Positions 33,778 to 56,500 of a DNA stretch of 64,000 nucleotides are shown here, in pieces. Position 1 is the first letter of the stretch. Each line of letters opens with the position of its first letter. The translations under genes and the position numbers were made by a program. Origin of the DNA: Nematostella vectensis (taxonomy: Eukaryota; Cnidaria; Anthozoa; Actiniaria; Edwardsiidae); assembly GCF_932526225.1 (NCBI RefSeq), contig NC_064035.1, positions 7,997,501 through 8,061,500 of the forward strand, written 5' to 3'. Below the pieces are notes generated by a model that was given only the letters and a program-made list of their open reading frames with translations, ran no database searches and was not told where the DNA came from.

Positions 33778-33783
33778 TTTATT
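33778..33783 (-). terminator. CBS polyadenylation signal
   Basis: AATAAA on the minus strand about 135 bp past the CBS stop codon. Another copy lies at 33511-33516. The 700-bp stretch 33200-33915 otherwise shows no gene. Confidence 0.5.
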
Positions 33784-33915
33784 CTCTACTTTCCACGTGC
33801 ATTATTCCACAGGATATCTAGTGATCTCTTTTTTTTCATAAATCGTTTTCATAGATGATAAATAACGTCTGGTTAATTTACACATCGTTTTCTGTGGCTA
33901 ATCAGGAGGAACTTT

Positions 33916-43881
<9,966 letters not shown>

Positions 43882-46792
43882 TATTAGAGAAGCGTCAGAG
43901 AGGTTTTTTATTTGGAATGCTTGGACTCGAAATTTTTGATGGCTGAAGGAGCGAAATGATAATTTATGGATGATCACGGGACCTACCCCCACCAACCAAT
44001 AAGGACGAGGAGGATACAAAACACCTTAAATATTAAAATCAAGCGAGATGCCTTCTCTGTTTCTATCTGTTTATAGGGCAACTGGGAAACAAATAGCGGA
44101 TTGCAGAGAGAAAACGAACAAAAAATTCCTCCCCAAATTTTGCATAGTCAGAAAAATATGGCCTTTTTTAGATATTCCCCTCGTAGTGTTTTTGTTTGGG
44201 AAAATTTGATGAATGATCAGTGGAGCACGAGACCGCAGGTTGAGCCGAAGGTCATTACCAATAAAGGACTTAGATTTGGAGTGTGGGCGCCGTAAAGTGG
44301 CCGGAGGGTTAGGGGCTAGGGTGCGCTTATCTTGTTTGTCGATGTTTTTTTTTTTCGAGTTCTGGTAGTATGTAATAAATTGTAAGGTGGATGATAGCCT
44401 GTTGGAAAAACGAGCACGGACACTTATACAGGTACCCAGATCGTATTTCTTTTGGGTTGGCTTCACCGTTCATGATGGGGGAAATATCATTCGGATTAAA
44501 GTGGAATTTAGCAAAACACGCCATCTTTCGGGAAGAACATCCGGGATCTTTTATTAGCATAATCAAACTTACCTAACACAGGGAACCCATGATGAGGTCA
44601 TACAAGGTCAACAAGCTAACAAACAACTGAGAAGAAGACAGAATAAAGTAAGACAGAGTGCGAGAGGGGAGAGCGAAGGATTCTAGTATGTTGAGATAAA
44701 GTTTTCGCTAGCTCTTTTTCAAGAAAAAGAGGCCTATCTTCCTATCTTTTCTGATACTTTAATATGATGCTAAAGACAAAATTTGTGTTTTGGTTAAAGG
44801 CGGCTCGGTTTTGTTTTTCAAAGAAATTATAAATCATTTTCTCGTCGAATTCACACACTCGTAATCTTTCGGGTTGTTAACAGTTCATTCTGGGGAACGT
44901 CATGCCTAGAACTCCATCCCTCGCTAAGGTACCCAAATACAAGCAACTTTTAATGGCATGGATCTCTGAAAAAAATTGTCTTGGGCGAATTTGTTAGCTT
45001 TATCTTTTTTATGCGCGCGCGCGTCAAGCCTGTAGCGTATACGCATGCGCAAGTAGTAGTTTCAAGATTTTGGTTTTTGAGCAAGTGGTATCACATTTTC
45101 TTCACATATACAAAGATTGTAATTTATAGACAAATTTGTAAGAGAGGTAGAAAAGTTATTTTCAAAAATGATATTTTGCTTACGTGAGCTGTTCTCTGTG
45201 TTTTTTATTCCGATATTCCATTAAAAAATACCTTCTAGTTCAAAAGATATAACGCTCTCTTACAAAAAGATATAGCGCTCTTTTATTATCAATATTTCTC
45301 AATTTCAAAGGACTCCTGAATTGATATAGTTGCGTTGATATAGTGAAAAATAAGTTATAATTAAAAAGAAATAGTAAAAAAAAACTTTTTTCGACCTTCT
45401 TTTAAAACAAATTTGAAGAAAAAATGCAGTTAATACGCAAAAACCGACACCGTTACCCTTATTTCAAAAAGTTGTTGATATATTCGTATTAAATAAAAAA
45501 AACTCTCAAAAAATTCTCAGTAGCATTTCTTTGAGTCTTTACTCATAAGCGGATAAGAAACTTTGATTTTTCCTCTTGGTATTGTATGAGAATGTCCGTG
45601 CGCTTTTTTTCACCCCAAAACCAAATAAATCAATTTCATGTCATAGAGACCCAGAAAAGCAGTTTAAATATTTTTGGAGTTTTAGGAGAGCTGTGATGAT
45701 ACACTAGATTTTTTCCTCATCCAGGCAAAGCCAAACAAGATAAAAAAATCCCCACGAATCCACCTGCTCTTAAAAAATATCCGTAAGCACAGCTCTCAAT
45801 TATGCCCCAACAGACTGAATGATGTCCTAGAGCACTCTCCCAACATACTAATAACTGTATTTTTGCTGAAAAATTGAAAAAACTTATTGTAGACTATAAA
45901 CTTAACCACGAATATAAGTAATGACAAAGCACCACATAGAAGACTTCTGGATACTCTCAGCTTATAAAGATACTAATGTTACTTATACAAGTAGCCTGAG
46001 CTGGTGACCCTGGATCACTGTGTTATCAAATCACAGGCAAACCACACAAAGACTATTGCTTGGAAATACGATATTGCTTAGTCAGGAGTGCAATAGAAAG
46101 ACCACAAAAAGTTTAGGGATGACGGATCTGACCATCCTACCATAACATTGAGGTCTTCCAATATAACTTGCAAATACTTAGCATTTACCATAGTTTACCA
46201 AAAAGACTGGTTAGGAAACCCAGCAAACTTTAAAGGAAATAAACAATAGGTGATATCTGATGTTGAACAGCCCTGTCACATGATCAAAACCCTGCACAAA
46301 CCAAGTGTACAGTACAAGAAAACATAAGGTCATAAATTGCCTTATTTGGTTTATTGGAAACCTTGTTATTTTTATTTACTTTCTTTTAATCTTTATCTTT
46401 TCACTTTGCATATTTAATTACCATAACATCCTGAGCTCTATAGCCATGGTAAATTAGTATTATTCCAATAAGTATGAAGTACAAGTGCCAAGCGCTGCTA
46501 AGATTCCATAAAGAATAGAGCTCTAGATCAAACAATCTAGGGAAATTTAAAAGCAGCAAGCATAAAAGCATTTGCACAATATTGCAATATACAAAAATTG
46601 AAAAATTCTAAATGTGGTGACAACATGGCTTTAAGCTTATCAACTTTGGAACTTTTTTCAGCAGAATTGACTATGTAAACAGAAACCAAATTGACTTTTT
46701 TTTATATAAAACTCATATAAATTAACAGCCACATTATATTGCATATTGTTTTTTTTACATTACATATCAAATTAATGTCAATAAGAAATTCT
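43882..46792. other. Intergenic region with a decayed inverted copy of the TTAA element
   Basis: This gap between the CBS start and the glycosyltransferase stop holds the CBS promoter side and the 3' UTR side of the glycosyltransferase gene. At about 45598-45885 the sequence is a diverged reverse complement of the left part of the 1-kb elements at 3134 and 4656 (compare AATTATGCCCCAACAGACTG with the CCAAAAGACTTCATGATGTC part). I see no convincing coding exon; short open frames here have no recognisable motif. Confidence 0.5.
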
Positions 46793-47938
46793 TTAACTTA
46801 TAATATTTATATCTTTTTTAAATAAACACTCCATAAATAAAGAGCTTCCAAATTCTAAATCAGATTTAAAAAACTCTGTATTTCTCCACCAGTTCTTGTC
46901 AATATCATACTTATCCAAAGCAGCATAAAATCTTTTCCAGAAGACAGTTGTCATGCCGTACAGATCGGTTATGGGGGAGTCATAGTAGAAAGCTTCTTTG
47001 CGGCTAGGACGGCAGTCTGTCTTCCATGGCTTAGGCAATGGATATCTAACAAAGTGATAAGCTTTCATAGGATGGTGAAGTATTCTACGGACATTATAGG
47101 CAAACGATAGTGGTTTCCACAAGCCGCGATCTGCATAATAATGCCATAACAGCCGTTGATCATTAGGACACGCATCAACCTGCGAGACATGGTGCCACAT
47201 TTTCATAATCATTTCATAATCATGGTGGCTTGGTTTGAATACCAATAAACCAGCATTGAAGCATGGGTCTACCATACCGCTTCGACCACAGTAAGCCGCA
47301 GCAAATTCGTCAGGAATTGCAAATAGCTCATCCATGTTACTCATAAGCATTATATCTGGGTCAGCGTAGATGATCTTTCTGTAGTGTGTGTAATTCCAGG
47401 CATGAAACCTGGTATGTGTACCTATAATACCATCATTGATAGACAATTCTTTTCCTAACTTTTTTTCCATCCAGTGACAATCCATAGCCTCGACTTCTTT
47501 CACAGACCAGCCAACCTTCTCCAAAGCTTTTTGTCCAGATTTGCTTACTTCATTTGACACAAATACAGTCATTGTCTTTACACAAGAAAATACTCTAATC
47601 GTGTGTCCCAGCACAACTGCTGGAATGACATATTCATCATTCACTAGGACTGACAACCACATAACATCTCGGATTGCTTTCCTACTTCGACACTCATTCC
47701 ACATGTATTTTTCTTGGATCTTCATAAAGTCCCATTGCATTTCACTCATAATACGTAGGTTGTCTTCCCTACGTTGACCGTCTGCCCCTATGCTTGCAAT
47801 GATCTCCTCGGCGTATTTGAGTCCATATTTTAGAGTTCTGGTTCCCTTAAAAATGAAAATTACTACACATACGGAAAACACGACCAGTTGTACAATAATC
47901 ATCAACACCCAACGTGAATAGTTTTTGGGGCGACGCAT
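46793..47938 (-). CDS. Type II membrane glycosyltransferase, GT8 (glycogenin-like) fold
   Basis: A single uninterrupted 381-codon frame. The N-terminus (RRPKNYSRW then about 21 hydrophobic residues, 10-30) is a typical Golgi signal anchor. Family GT8 signs: the DxD metal site in YADPDIML (Asp193, Asp195), FNAGLLVFKP (228-237), the acidic NDQRLL block (259-264), and a C-terminal HFVRYPLPKPW resembling the H-x6-KPW motif of glycogenin-type enzymes. One N-glycosylation site lies at NYT (182). It should transfer a sugar from a nucleotide sugar in the Golgi lumen; donor and acceptor cannot be told from sequence. It is intronless, unlike every other gene in the window, which suggests a retrocopy origin. 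It is head-to-head with COPZ1 across 432 bp. Confidence 0.85.
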   Translation of the reverse strand: MRRPKNYSRWVLMIIVQLVVFSVCVVIFIFKGTRTLKYGLKYAEEIIASIGADGQRREDNLRIMSEMQWDFMKIQEKYMWNECRSRKAIRDVMWLSVLVNDEYVIPAVVLGHTIRVFSCVKTMTVFVSNEVSKSGQKALEKVGWSVKEVEAMDCHWMEKKLGKELSINDGIIGTHTRFHAWNYTHYRKIIYADPDIMLMSNMDELFAIPDEFAAAYCGRSGMVDPCFNAGLLVFKPSHHDYEMIMKMWHHVSQVDACPNDQRLLWHYYADRGLWKPLSFAYNVRRILHHPMKAYHFVRYPLPKPWKTDCRPSRKEAFYYDSPITDLYGMTTVFWKRFYAALDKYDIDKNWWRNTEFFKSDLEFGSSLFMECLFKKDINIIS

Positions 47939-48370
47939 TTTGTTCTGTGATAATAAGACCAGGCTGGAAATCTCAATTTCCTCTACTCATTGCTTAGGTT
48001 CAGAGCAATTCATAACCAAAGTTCAGTATCAAGGCGGAAAAATCGTAGTTGTCGTCATTCAACACAGCCAAGTAAAGCAAATCACGCATGTGTGAAAATG
48101 AATAATGAATGATGAAATGGTTATTATGGTATGTGCCACAGTTACATCAACTCCGTGACAAACCCAAACTTTGTATTGGCAAAATTAAATAAATAGTGTA
48201 ATTTCTTACCCTCACAACGTTGAAATTTTCATTCCTTCCTATCTTCTTAGGACTTTTCAAAAAGACCTTACCGCCATTTTGATATCCTTGGGCTCCCTGT
48301 GTACGTGAGGTTGCCTAGCATATCCCGTGAGCCTTTTCAGGCGCCGAGGGTAAACGTCAGCAAATCCAAC
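47939..48370. promoter_or_regulatory. Bidirectional promoter region, GT8 gene / COPZ1
   Basis: Only 432 bp separate the two divergent start codons, so both core promoters must lie here unless untranslated exons overlap. No TATA box is evident. The assignment rests on spacing. Confidence 0.5.
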
Positions 48371-51300
48371 ATGGACTCCATCGTCTTGGTAAGATTCGAA
48401 TACTATTGCTATTGTTATACCATAACTTATAGTTGTACCAAACGATCTCATGAATTATTGCCTTTTAGGTTCATTAAAAGGAACCAACATTGTTTATAGG
48501 TTTTAACGTAAGGCGCATTTGAAACGATGGCAGAAACATTCAATTACCTTTTTATAAGACCTTCCAATTCTCTAGCTTGTAAGTAACTTATTTGCTTTTA
48601 TTATGAAAATGCCTTAAATACGACCAAGGGTTTCTTTGACTGGCTTATATCTGTCAAGCCTAAACAACGTTTGTCTATTGATAAGCTACTGAAATTCAAA
48701 CAAAAGAGTAGATGGCATCAACTTTTACTGTAAACTTGTATTTGAAAAAATTAACAATTGATCTAATTTTTGTGTACATCCTTGGGTGACGTAGGCTCTA
48801 TTTCAAGCCATTGCTAGGCCTCACACGCTTGCCTGTGACTTCACTTCCGATATTATGCAGCTATTCCTATTATAAAACACTCATGAACACTCGAAAGGGC
48901 AAAAGAATACACTTAGGGAGTAAACTTTGTACAAAATCAGCATGAGAAATGTTTATGAGAAAAGTGCCAATGGGTGTTGGCAATCACTTGTTGGTGCATC
49001 AAAATGTAAAAAGAAGAACTTCTCTGCCTCCATATATCTTCAATAAGTAAAAGCAGACCCATAGCCAGGGGGGGGTTTGAAGGGTTCGGAAGAACACACC
49101 CCCCTCCCCCATTTGACTGGAAGGTCCACTCTAATTAAGTAAAATTATGTAACACTACAAGGTAGGACAAGCTACCTAATAGAAAATGGTCCGCTCCATG
49201 GGTAAACAAACCCCCTCGCTCAGAATCTTTGCTATGGGCCTGCCAAGGCGAGGAGTGTTGATTTTCTTGCTAATCCTCACCTCTAATCCTCTAGCTAATC
49301 AACCTTTTTTATTGTTGTATGGTTGCATCATCAACCAAGGGTTATAAACATCCCAATATAAGCTCCTATTTTCAACCCATGCAAATTTAGGAAGCCTTTA
49401 GGCAGAACACATTCTTTTATTGTGAAAGATAATCCGAAGCCATTGACAGGGGAAAAACTGTATTGGAAACATTTTAACACAAATTTTGCCAACCAATCTG
49501 ATTCAAGACTTCAAGCTTGTTACTTGACCCTTTCAAATAGTCAGTACTCTTTCACTCTAGAGCAGACCAGCATTTTCCTGATTGGTTAAAATTTCAAATA
49601 GGACCAATAACACCAGTCAGTTATCAGGCTGGGCCCTCAGAAACAGGCTGGAAATTGAGTATACTGTAGATAATGTTTCATGCAAATCAATTAAAAACTA
49701 TGTAACCAAAGTGTACCGTAGTTAGGTTGCCTTCATTCACTTGCCCTCTTGTCAATGTCTGCCATTAAAAAAATTAATAAAACTTTTCCTTGATTCTACT
49801 GTAATTTATACAATGTGTTTTGATATTATTTATGCTTTTTTTTCTCCAAGATGCCTCTTTGTACACTGTCAAAGCTATTTGCTATAAAGAAAAACAAATA
49901 AATAAAACTTTTACTTGATTCTACTGTAATTTATACAGTATGTTTTGATATTTTTTATGCTTTTTTTCTCCAGGATGCCTCTTTGTACACTGTCAAAGCT
50001 ATTGCTATTTTGGATAATGACGGAGAGAGGGTAGTAGCAAGGGTATGTATAATCTAATTGCTAAATTTATTATCCTTCTATTTGTCGCATATTTGAAAAG
50101 GCTTGTAACAGTACCTCTGGAACTAACACTTTCTTTTTTTTTCAGTATTATGATGATACATATCCTACTACAAAGGAACAGAAAGAGTTTGAAAAGAATC
50201 TTTTTAATAAAACCCACAGAGCAAATGGTAATACTTTTATATTTCATGCATCATTGGATAATACTGCTGATAGAAATGGTTCGACATGATCTTTTTTATT
50301 TCTTATCAGCTGAGATCATAATGTTAGAAGGCATGACCTGTGTTTACAGAAGTAGTGTTGATTTGTACTTCTACGTCATGGGCTCATTTAATGAAAATGA
50401 GGTATGCTAACTTTTTTGTATTGATGGTTCAAAACAAATACAAGTTTTATTTACTTATTGGATGGATAGATATAAATTGATACTATGGTTTATTTTTGCC
50501 ATTGCAGTCTCAAATTGTACGCTAGATTTTTCATTGACAACTAATACATAAATATGATGCTTATAAAAGGGTAATAGCATTATCAATATTGTTGGTACAC
50601 AGGAATTAGAATACTTTGTCAGCTATTTCTTAATAAAATAAACAAAAATGCATCACCAATTTGTGTTGAATATTGAACTCAGCGAATAGTTTATTACTAA
50701 CCATAATTTGAAATGTCTCCCGCCTCTTGTTATATAATTTTTCCTTGTCTAGAAACCCTAGCGATTATTGTTTTAACTCTTGAAACATTTGAACGTACTG
50801 TGAAACCATAGGTATCCTCAAACTAGGATTCTAGTTATAGCATTATTATTGTATCGTTTAACAGCTGGTGCTTGTGAGTGTGCTAAATGCATTCTACGAT
50901 GCTGTCAGCATGATGTTGAGGAAGAATGTGGAAAAGCGCAGTCTGATGGAAAGCTTGGATGCTGTCATGTTAGCCATGGATGAGATCGTGGATGGAGGGT
51001 GGGTATTCCACATGTAACAAGGAATTGCTTTTGGGAACCAGATTCACAACTTTTAGGGAAAATCGTGAGAGTTTTGGCCTCATCCTTTCTAGCCAGCTCT
51101 TTTTTTGGTATAATCACAGAAGGTTTTGGAATGAGTGCACTTCACAAGATTCTCAATGTTCCAAGACAAATCTTTCCCTAATAATCCCACATGATAACTG
51201 GCTAACAGGCTACGTTCTCTCAGTAAAATAATATAACATAGAACACTTACCACATCCATAATAAACAGATAAAAATATTGTTTTTTTGATCCTTGCTAAA

Positions 51301-51791
51301 TATTGAAATAATCTTACGGCAAGCAGAGCCCAAAGTTTTGGGTTAGGATTAGGATAATTTTAAGTGATTCCATTTATTCCACTTGTGCTGTATGTTCTTT
51401 TGATTGCAGGGTGATATTAGAGGCTGATTCTAGTGCCATAGTACAAAGAGTTGCTATGAAGGTAAAGTGAAGGATATAAAGAATATCACCAGAGCTACAG
51501 TAGGTGGTAGAATTTCCACAACCCTTCTCCAGTACCAGAAGCTATTTGAGCATTTTAGCCTAAACGGCTCTATGTAATGGTGCTTAAAAATGGGATTTTA
51601 GCTTAACAGGTTCTTAACTGTTGGGTTTGTGTACACAGTTTTTTTTTTAATTTACTGTACAGTATTTCCTATCTTACAATACTGTAAACTGTCATTTCTT
51701 ACAGATCGATGATGTGCCTATCACAGAACAGACGGTTGCGCAGGTCTTACAAACAGCCAAAGATCAACTTAAATGGTCCCTGTTAAAATAG
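48371..51791 (+). CDS. COPZ1: Coatomer subunit zeta
   Basis: Seven phase-compatible exons (48371-48388, 49974-50042, 50146-50227, 50310-50401, 50865-50998, 51410-51461, 51705-51791) give exactly 177 residues, the length of human COPZ1. Exon 1 codes only MDSIVL. Conserved blocks: [69 protein letters not shown] and the C-terminal LKWSLLK. Zeta-COP is the small longin-fold subunit of the COPI F-subcomplex, bound to gamma-COP, needed for Golgi-to-ER vesicle traffic. The donor of exon 5 is GTGGGT, leaving a split Gly codon. Intron 1 contains a tandem copy of the exon 2 acceptor. AATAAA lies at 52114. Confidence 0.96.
49054..49243. mobile_element. Short TIR element (MITE) in COPZ1 intron 1
   Basis: Starts GCAGACCCATAGCCAGGGGG and ends TTTGCTATGGGCCTGC, inverted ends of about 15 bp. 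Non-coding interior of about 190 bp. Confidence 0.55.
49771..50015. repeat. Tandem duplication of the COPZ1 exon 2 acceptor (about 120 bp x 2)
   Basis: Segment 49771-49890 resembles 49898-50015 at about 90%. Both contain the T-rich tract, CTCCAG or CTCCAAG, and the exon start GATGCCTCTTTGTACACTGT then CAAAGCTATT. The upstream copy is a decoy acceptor with about 30 exonic bases. Confidence 0.8.
50605..50790 (+). repeat. Dispersed repeat, copy B
   Basis: Matches 42412-42640 in the same orientation (shared CTTAATAAAATAAACAAAAA and TGAATATTGAACTCAGCGAA). It lies in COPZ1 intron 4. Confidence 0.6.
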
Positions 51792-53545
51792 TTAGCAATA
51801 GGTAGAACAAAAATACATTTATGTAAAAAGAAAATATGTGTGCCTCAAGATAAAAAGGCAACGGAGGAACTTCTAACTTCTGTCCACTTATTCCTGGGCA
51901 ATAACAAAAAAACTTTACCTCCTTAGATTCAGAACATAGCTAAAAAAAACTGTAGTCATTAACAAAAATGACCGAAAACTATTCGCACACAGAAACTAAC
52001 TCAATATCCTTTTCTATCTACATGTCAATCTTTAAAAGTGTATCATTTTATCAATGTACTGTTCCATTTAAATTATTGCAAATTTTGGCTACCGGTGCTT
52101 TGCAGTTTTTGCCAATAAAACATTTTATCGACATTATTTAGGGTTAACCCCCTATTCTACATGCATGTTTAGCCAGAGTTGCAAAAGCGCGCCCATAAGG
52201 CCTAACTTACTGGCTTGTTTACCTCATTGTTCTATTGTATTCCCGTTCGACTTTTTCCCCCCCATTGTTTTGTCTGTAGTGCATCACTCCAATAAGTCAA
52301 ATTTTCTAAGAGCATCTACACGACCGTGTTTAACTATTATTTTCACCATTGTGAGACGATTGATGATATGAAGGGATAAGGGCTAACACGTAAACGCCTG
52401 TCATTGTAAGCAAACTACTAGATCCAGCCATAAAAACATGTACTGGTTTCGAATGAAATTACCTACACAATAGAAAACTGTCTTGTTTTGACTGTTTACA
52501 AACAACAGGAGAAAAGCATAGTTGTATTGCACTTGCCATCGGAAAGCCCGACCCGGGGGCATCATGGGACATGGTTGGGACTTGGTGGGAAATGAGTCTG
52601 TTTTTCTTGCCTCAGGAGGTAGAGGAATAGTAGATTTTAGATTCACGACAGCGAATAAGTTCTATTTCTCCGCGCGCTAAAAGAAAAAAATGTGGTAGCG
52701 CGCGCTGAAATCTTGTGCGCCGTCCTCTACCCTCCGCCCTTTTGCTTTGACCCACAAGTGCTTGAGGTAATATAGTCCATGCTTGAGGTAATATAGTCCC
52801 GCCCAAAAAACCTACACGAAAGGGGCGTCATCTTGATATTGTTGCCAGTAAGACAAAAGTTGGTTCGCCGGTAGTAAAACGCGGAACATCGCTTTTTTGA
52901 AGCAATGCTGCCGCAAAAGTTGTACGATTTTGCTGCTCGTATAACTGAGTTCTCTAATGTTTACTGTCTTCTGACGAAACAGACGCGAGAATTCAAACAC
53001 GTTTCTAGTTAAATGTTAAAATATCTCGCGATTGATTGGTCGAAATACACATTAAATACACATTAGAAAGCACTTTGACAATTTGTCATTCAAAACTTTC
53101 TTATAGGATGGGATACTTAAATCTGTTGACTCTGAAGACCCCCCCGCGCTTCGGATTTGGTAAAAACTGTAAAAATGTTATTCAAACTAGAATATTTTTG
53201 GCATCCTACAGGTGCGTGCAGGACACTGTGCAACCTACAGTATACCCATGCTTTGGGTGCAATTTATTCAAAACATTAGTATAGACATGCACGTATAGAA
53301 ACATGCAGACAAGATGTTAAACAGTTGAACACGAAAAATGATAAATATTTAAATTACATTGATATGGAGCACACGTTGCCCGCAAATGCGCTCTTAAGTT
53401 AGTATAAGAGATTCTGTGAATTTCTACATATTTCAATATATTATTATTCTCTTGATTTGCACTCAGCGTATTTGCCCTTCCCCTTGCGCTCTTCACCTCA
53501 TTGTAGCCTTATGCTGACTTTTTTTGGCCCGTGCAATGACAAGCT
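51792..53545. other. Convergent 3' intergenic region, COPZ1 / kinesin
   Basis: It contains the COPZ1 3' UTR with AATAAA at 52114-52119 and, on the minus strand, AATAAA near 53268 that could end the kinesin transcript. A small direct duplication (GCTTGAGGTAATATAGTCC) occurs at about 52761 and 52781. No gene seen. Confidence 0.45.
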
Positions 53546-56500
53546 TCATTGAAGCGAAGGGTGCATGATGGTCAGGGAGCGGTTTGAGGGGTCCGTCTTC
53601 AGGATTCCCGTGGATGTCCGCGCAACAGCAAACAACGACTGGGTACGAGTCTAATAATTGCTACAAAGTAGTCACATATTGGGTGGATCATGAACCAAAT
53701 AATGCCATGCTTGCTTGTTGTAAAATTTGTAAAATGAATCCTCTCGCTAGACCGTGAAACTTGGAGTTTTCAAGTGCACGTATCAAAGTGCATTTCACAA
53801 CTGGATCTTTTTTCAATTGATTTTGCCAAATCATCGTCTTTGCAAAGGTTCGCTATTGTATACTGCACGCAGCACTGGTCACGTTTCCGTTATTGGCGGT
53901 CGCGGCCTTGTTTGTCTGGACTACAATGTTTGCCGTCGCTTTGAACTTATCACCATCTCCCCCATTCAGAATCTCTTCCAGCAAAGCCACCTGGGAAATA
54001 AGCGATAACATCGTCACAAATCTTTTTTTTCTCGCGAAAAATGCATGCGATGAAATCGCTTTGTTTTTTTAGTTCGCGTCTCTATCGCACTGATGTTCAC
54101 CCACGCGCCCTTTTAAGTGAAAATATAGACCTAACTCAAACCCACACAACCACCGAACATTTAGCGAGGACAGCTTCCGTACTGGGTCCCCTAACCCTCC
54201 CCCCTTGACATCCCTCAAGGGTCGAAAGGAGTTATTTTCTACCTGTAGCGAAGGCTGATTCTTTCGCTTTGCCTCCTCCACCAGCTCGCGAATTTTCGAC
54301 TGCAAAATAACCCGAAACATATCTAAATGACAAGTACACTACACAATACACAACACAATTGACCGTCAAACCCTGTATTCATTGTTATGCTCTCTCGTTA
54401 TTGTTGCTATCTCGGATGAAAATTTATTTGCGCATGAAGCATACAATAACATATATTTGAGAATATGCTGTTTCTTCCCGCTCTTATATTTTCGTCAGAA
54501 AAATTCTCGAAGTTTGTACTTGTTGGGAAACTCTGCCCAGTGTTTGAAGATTGTGTGCTCTAGGTGCGTTTAAGTAAACCTATTCCCGAGGTTCGGCGAG
54601 GTGCGTGGATTAGGTGAACACTATTTTGTGACAGTTTGTTCTTGAGCCTATAGTTTAGCATATGCTGCACAGCTCTTATCACTGTAGCTTTTTTGCCCGA
54701 GCGATCCGACAGTCCCCTGGACTTGTTCACAGCTTCGGATATAATGACTTAGTACTTACAAGCTTCTTGTCCGAGCGTTCTGACCGTCGCATGGACTTGT
54801 TCAACTTAAGACGCAGCTCCTGTGTGTCTTTATTATTCTATGACAAAAAAACATCGATTTGGTAAGGTGCCCCAATTTGTGATTTGGTAGGGCAAGCACC
54901 TCCTACGCAGACAGGAACCTACATTCAGCTGAAAATGATCATCCGTTAATGAAACTTGTCGTACTCCTGTCCAAAAGGGCGCGAAAACTTAGCGATATTC
55001 AATGGTTGGTTTATTGAAAACAAAGAGACTGAGATACCAAGGAACAGCTGAAGTTCTAAATGTGAGCAAAATGTTCGTAAAATATGCCTGACTGTAAAAA
55101 TGGAATCCTTCTACTACGTACGCTGGTGCTTGACGGTACTGCTTCTGGTCTGCACTGCTCTGACTGACTGGGTGCTTGCGCTGTGTTTTTCTGCTGAGAC
55201 GAAGCGGGAGCTCCTGGTTTCCTGCTCTTCCGGCCCTTTTGCTTGCCCCACACTTCGATGACGAGGTTACTGTTCACTAAATAGTCTTGGAACTGAGCAT
55301 GGATAACAAAGGGTTGACAAAGTGTTAACAGTCTTATCCTTTACGGAAGACAATTACAACCACTTGCCATACAGCATCACCCTGGTGTAATCTTCAGACG
55401 ACAATTTTTTTTGTAATTCTTAACTTCAAACTAAAGCATTATTGAGCATACAATAAAACCGTCAAAAACCCTGCAGCTGTCTATAGACAACGGCTACAGC
55501 GGGGTTAAGGGTATGCCTTGGGGAATAAAAATAAGGCAATTGGCAACTCTAGAGATTTCCCTTGTTAAAGGAGGCCAAACATGCCGTCATTTTATGCTTC
55601 CGCTCAATGCCGTCTAATTCAAGCGAGTAACCAGGATATTTTCAATCAAATATCGTTAATAACGTATCGGACTTCATTCGTAGGTTGTTATTTTGGAGTT
55701 TCCTCCGAATAAACGGTTGTATTTTCAATTATAAACAATAACAATGGAGTGGTTGATCGGCATTTTTTAATGGCAAATTAAGAGTACCAATCATTCGCAG
55801 AAATAGGACGTCTCTGTGTGATATTGCACAACTTTCGTTCAGATGTTTAGCGTACCTGTTTAGTGACAGGAACGAAGGAGAACATTTTGGTAAAATTGTA
55901 GTTGGGGTTAATGGTGCCTTCAATGACCGGAGTCTTGGTGTATTCCTTGTCGATGTAAAACATGAACTTACAGAAGGTCTCACCCTGCAGGACAAAACAA
56001 GTAACATAGTATAGGGAAAGCAGGGAAAACAGAAGTCGAAAGATTCCAACGTCTCGGACTTTAATTTCAGTCCTTTATCAGGGCAGCTACTAAAACTAAA
56101 ATAAGAACCAGAGACGTTGCTGTTGAAGGTTTTCATTTTTCCGTCCATCTGTAATTATAATTCAACTCAATGCTACCGGACACAACTCCGGAAGAAGAAG
56201 ACACTCGACAACATTGGTTCGGAATATGAAGACAAAAGATCAGTGGAACAAGCTACGGATAACGTTTTTCTCAACTGAAAAGGAAAGACTTTGCGATCTT
56301 CCTATAGCTGACGTTGGCAAACGTTGTAGATTCGATTGGTACTAGAAAAAAACATAATCGTTGGTTAATTCTGATTTGCTTCATACCTTGCCGCCATAAC
56401 GCTGAGGGAGACCTCTTGCATACGGGATCTTCAGATTGAAGAAGAGTTCCTTACCAACCTTTAGGATAAGGCGAGATTAAGAAGACGTTCATTTTGAGCC

